Positions 5,166 to 5,418 of a DNA stretch of 5,418 nucleotides are shown here, piece after piece. Source of the stretch: Methanosarcina sp. GTDB taxonomy: Archaea > Halobacteriota > Methanosarcinia > Methanosarcinales > Methanosarcinaceae. Below the pieces are notes generated by a model, which did not search any database, had not been told where the DNA came from, and saw only the letters and a program-made list of their open reading frames with translations. The position numbers were made by a program, and so were the translations under genes. Position 1 is the stretch's first letter. Each line of letters begins with the position of its first letter. The DNA is taken from positions 1,083-6,500 of the forward strand of contig PMJC01000176.1 of NCBI GenBank assembly GCA_003157235.1, read 5' to 3'.

Positions 5166-5418
5166 AGCTTTGCATAACACTTGCAAAAAATATCGGAGAT
5201 TTACAGAGTGTTTTATCCCTAAATAAAATTACTTTTCAAAGATCATATATCACATTAAAGATAGTTTTCTCTATCCTAAAAATATTCCTTTTAGTTTAAA
5301 TTCATCAACTGATAGAGATTCTAACAAAAAGCTGTACACAATCTTTTTTGAATCACTTTTTTAACAGTAGTGACAAAAACTTTTCCTGCTTTGAATATTC
5401 TTTTTAGTTGCTGAATAA

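Larger units (their letters stand above)
5051..5418. other. AT-rich non-coding 3' region
   Basis: No convincing gene follows the ATPase. T-rich runs (near 5106-5110, 5119-5122, 5143-5146 and 5160-5164) could serve as archaeal U-tract termination sites for the ATPase transcript. There is a short direct repeat at 5109-5146 and a weak 5-bp hairpin (GATAG/CTATC) at 5260-5275. At the right edge the minus strand is open for about 31 codons (5416-5321, ending in TAG), which could be the tail of a gene outside the window but is short enough to be chance. Confidence 0.55.

Noticed and set aside
1..5418. CRISPR array, tRNA or rRNA gene, insertion sequence or attachment site
   Set aside because: No regularly spaced repeats, tRNA-like cloverleaf, rRNA sequence, transposase or terminal inverted repeats were seen.

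Overview
The window looks like accessory or intergenic-rich chromosomal sequence from a methanogenic archaeon of the Methanosarcina group. The evidence is AT-rich spacers with TATA-like elements, GGAG-type ribosome binding sites, a plant/fungal-type (P3A) proton P-type ATPase of the form found in methanogens, and a QueG-like Fe-S protein that resembles Methanosarcina proteins. The assignment comes from recognising the proteins by eye, not from a search.

Layout, left to right. (1) Positions 1-887, minus strand: most of a QueG/reductive-dehalogenase-like 4Fe-4S protein. It runs off the left edge and is broken by one -1 frameshift near 601-604. (2) Positions 888-1571: a long AT-rich spacer with the promoter of that gene, small inverted repeats and at most a faint coding remnant. 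(3) Positions 1572-2430, minus strand: a compact fluoride-resistance operon made of a fluoride riboswitch, crcB (Fluc fluoride channel) and a DUF190 (PII-like) gene whose start overlaps the crcB stop (ATGA). The DUF190 frame contains one in-frame TAG, at a position where the family fold simply continues. (4) Positions 2431-2605: a divergent promoter region. (5) Positions 2606-5050, plus strand: a complete P3A H+-ATPase with all catalytic motifs. (6) Positions 5051-5418: AT-rich non-coding sequence.

The most striking thing is a pattern of unusual decoding signals. The DUF190 gene needs a TAG to be read through, which would be natural in a pyrrolysine-using methanogen. Neither crcB nor the ATPase has an ATG, GTG or TTG at the point where the conserved protein begins. 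Each instead has a good Shine-Dalgarno sequence exactly 7 nt before a near-cognate codon (CTG for crcB, ATC for the ATPase). These may be real non-canonical starts, early gene decay or sequence errors. The otherwise uninterrupted 2.4-kb ATPase frame argues against a generally high error rate.

Functionally, the riboswitch, CrcB and DUF190 would sense and expel fluoride. The divergent H+-ATPase could deal with protons delivered when HF enters and dissociates, but that link rests only on gene position.
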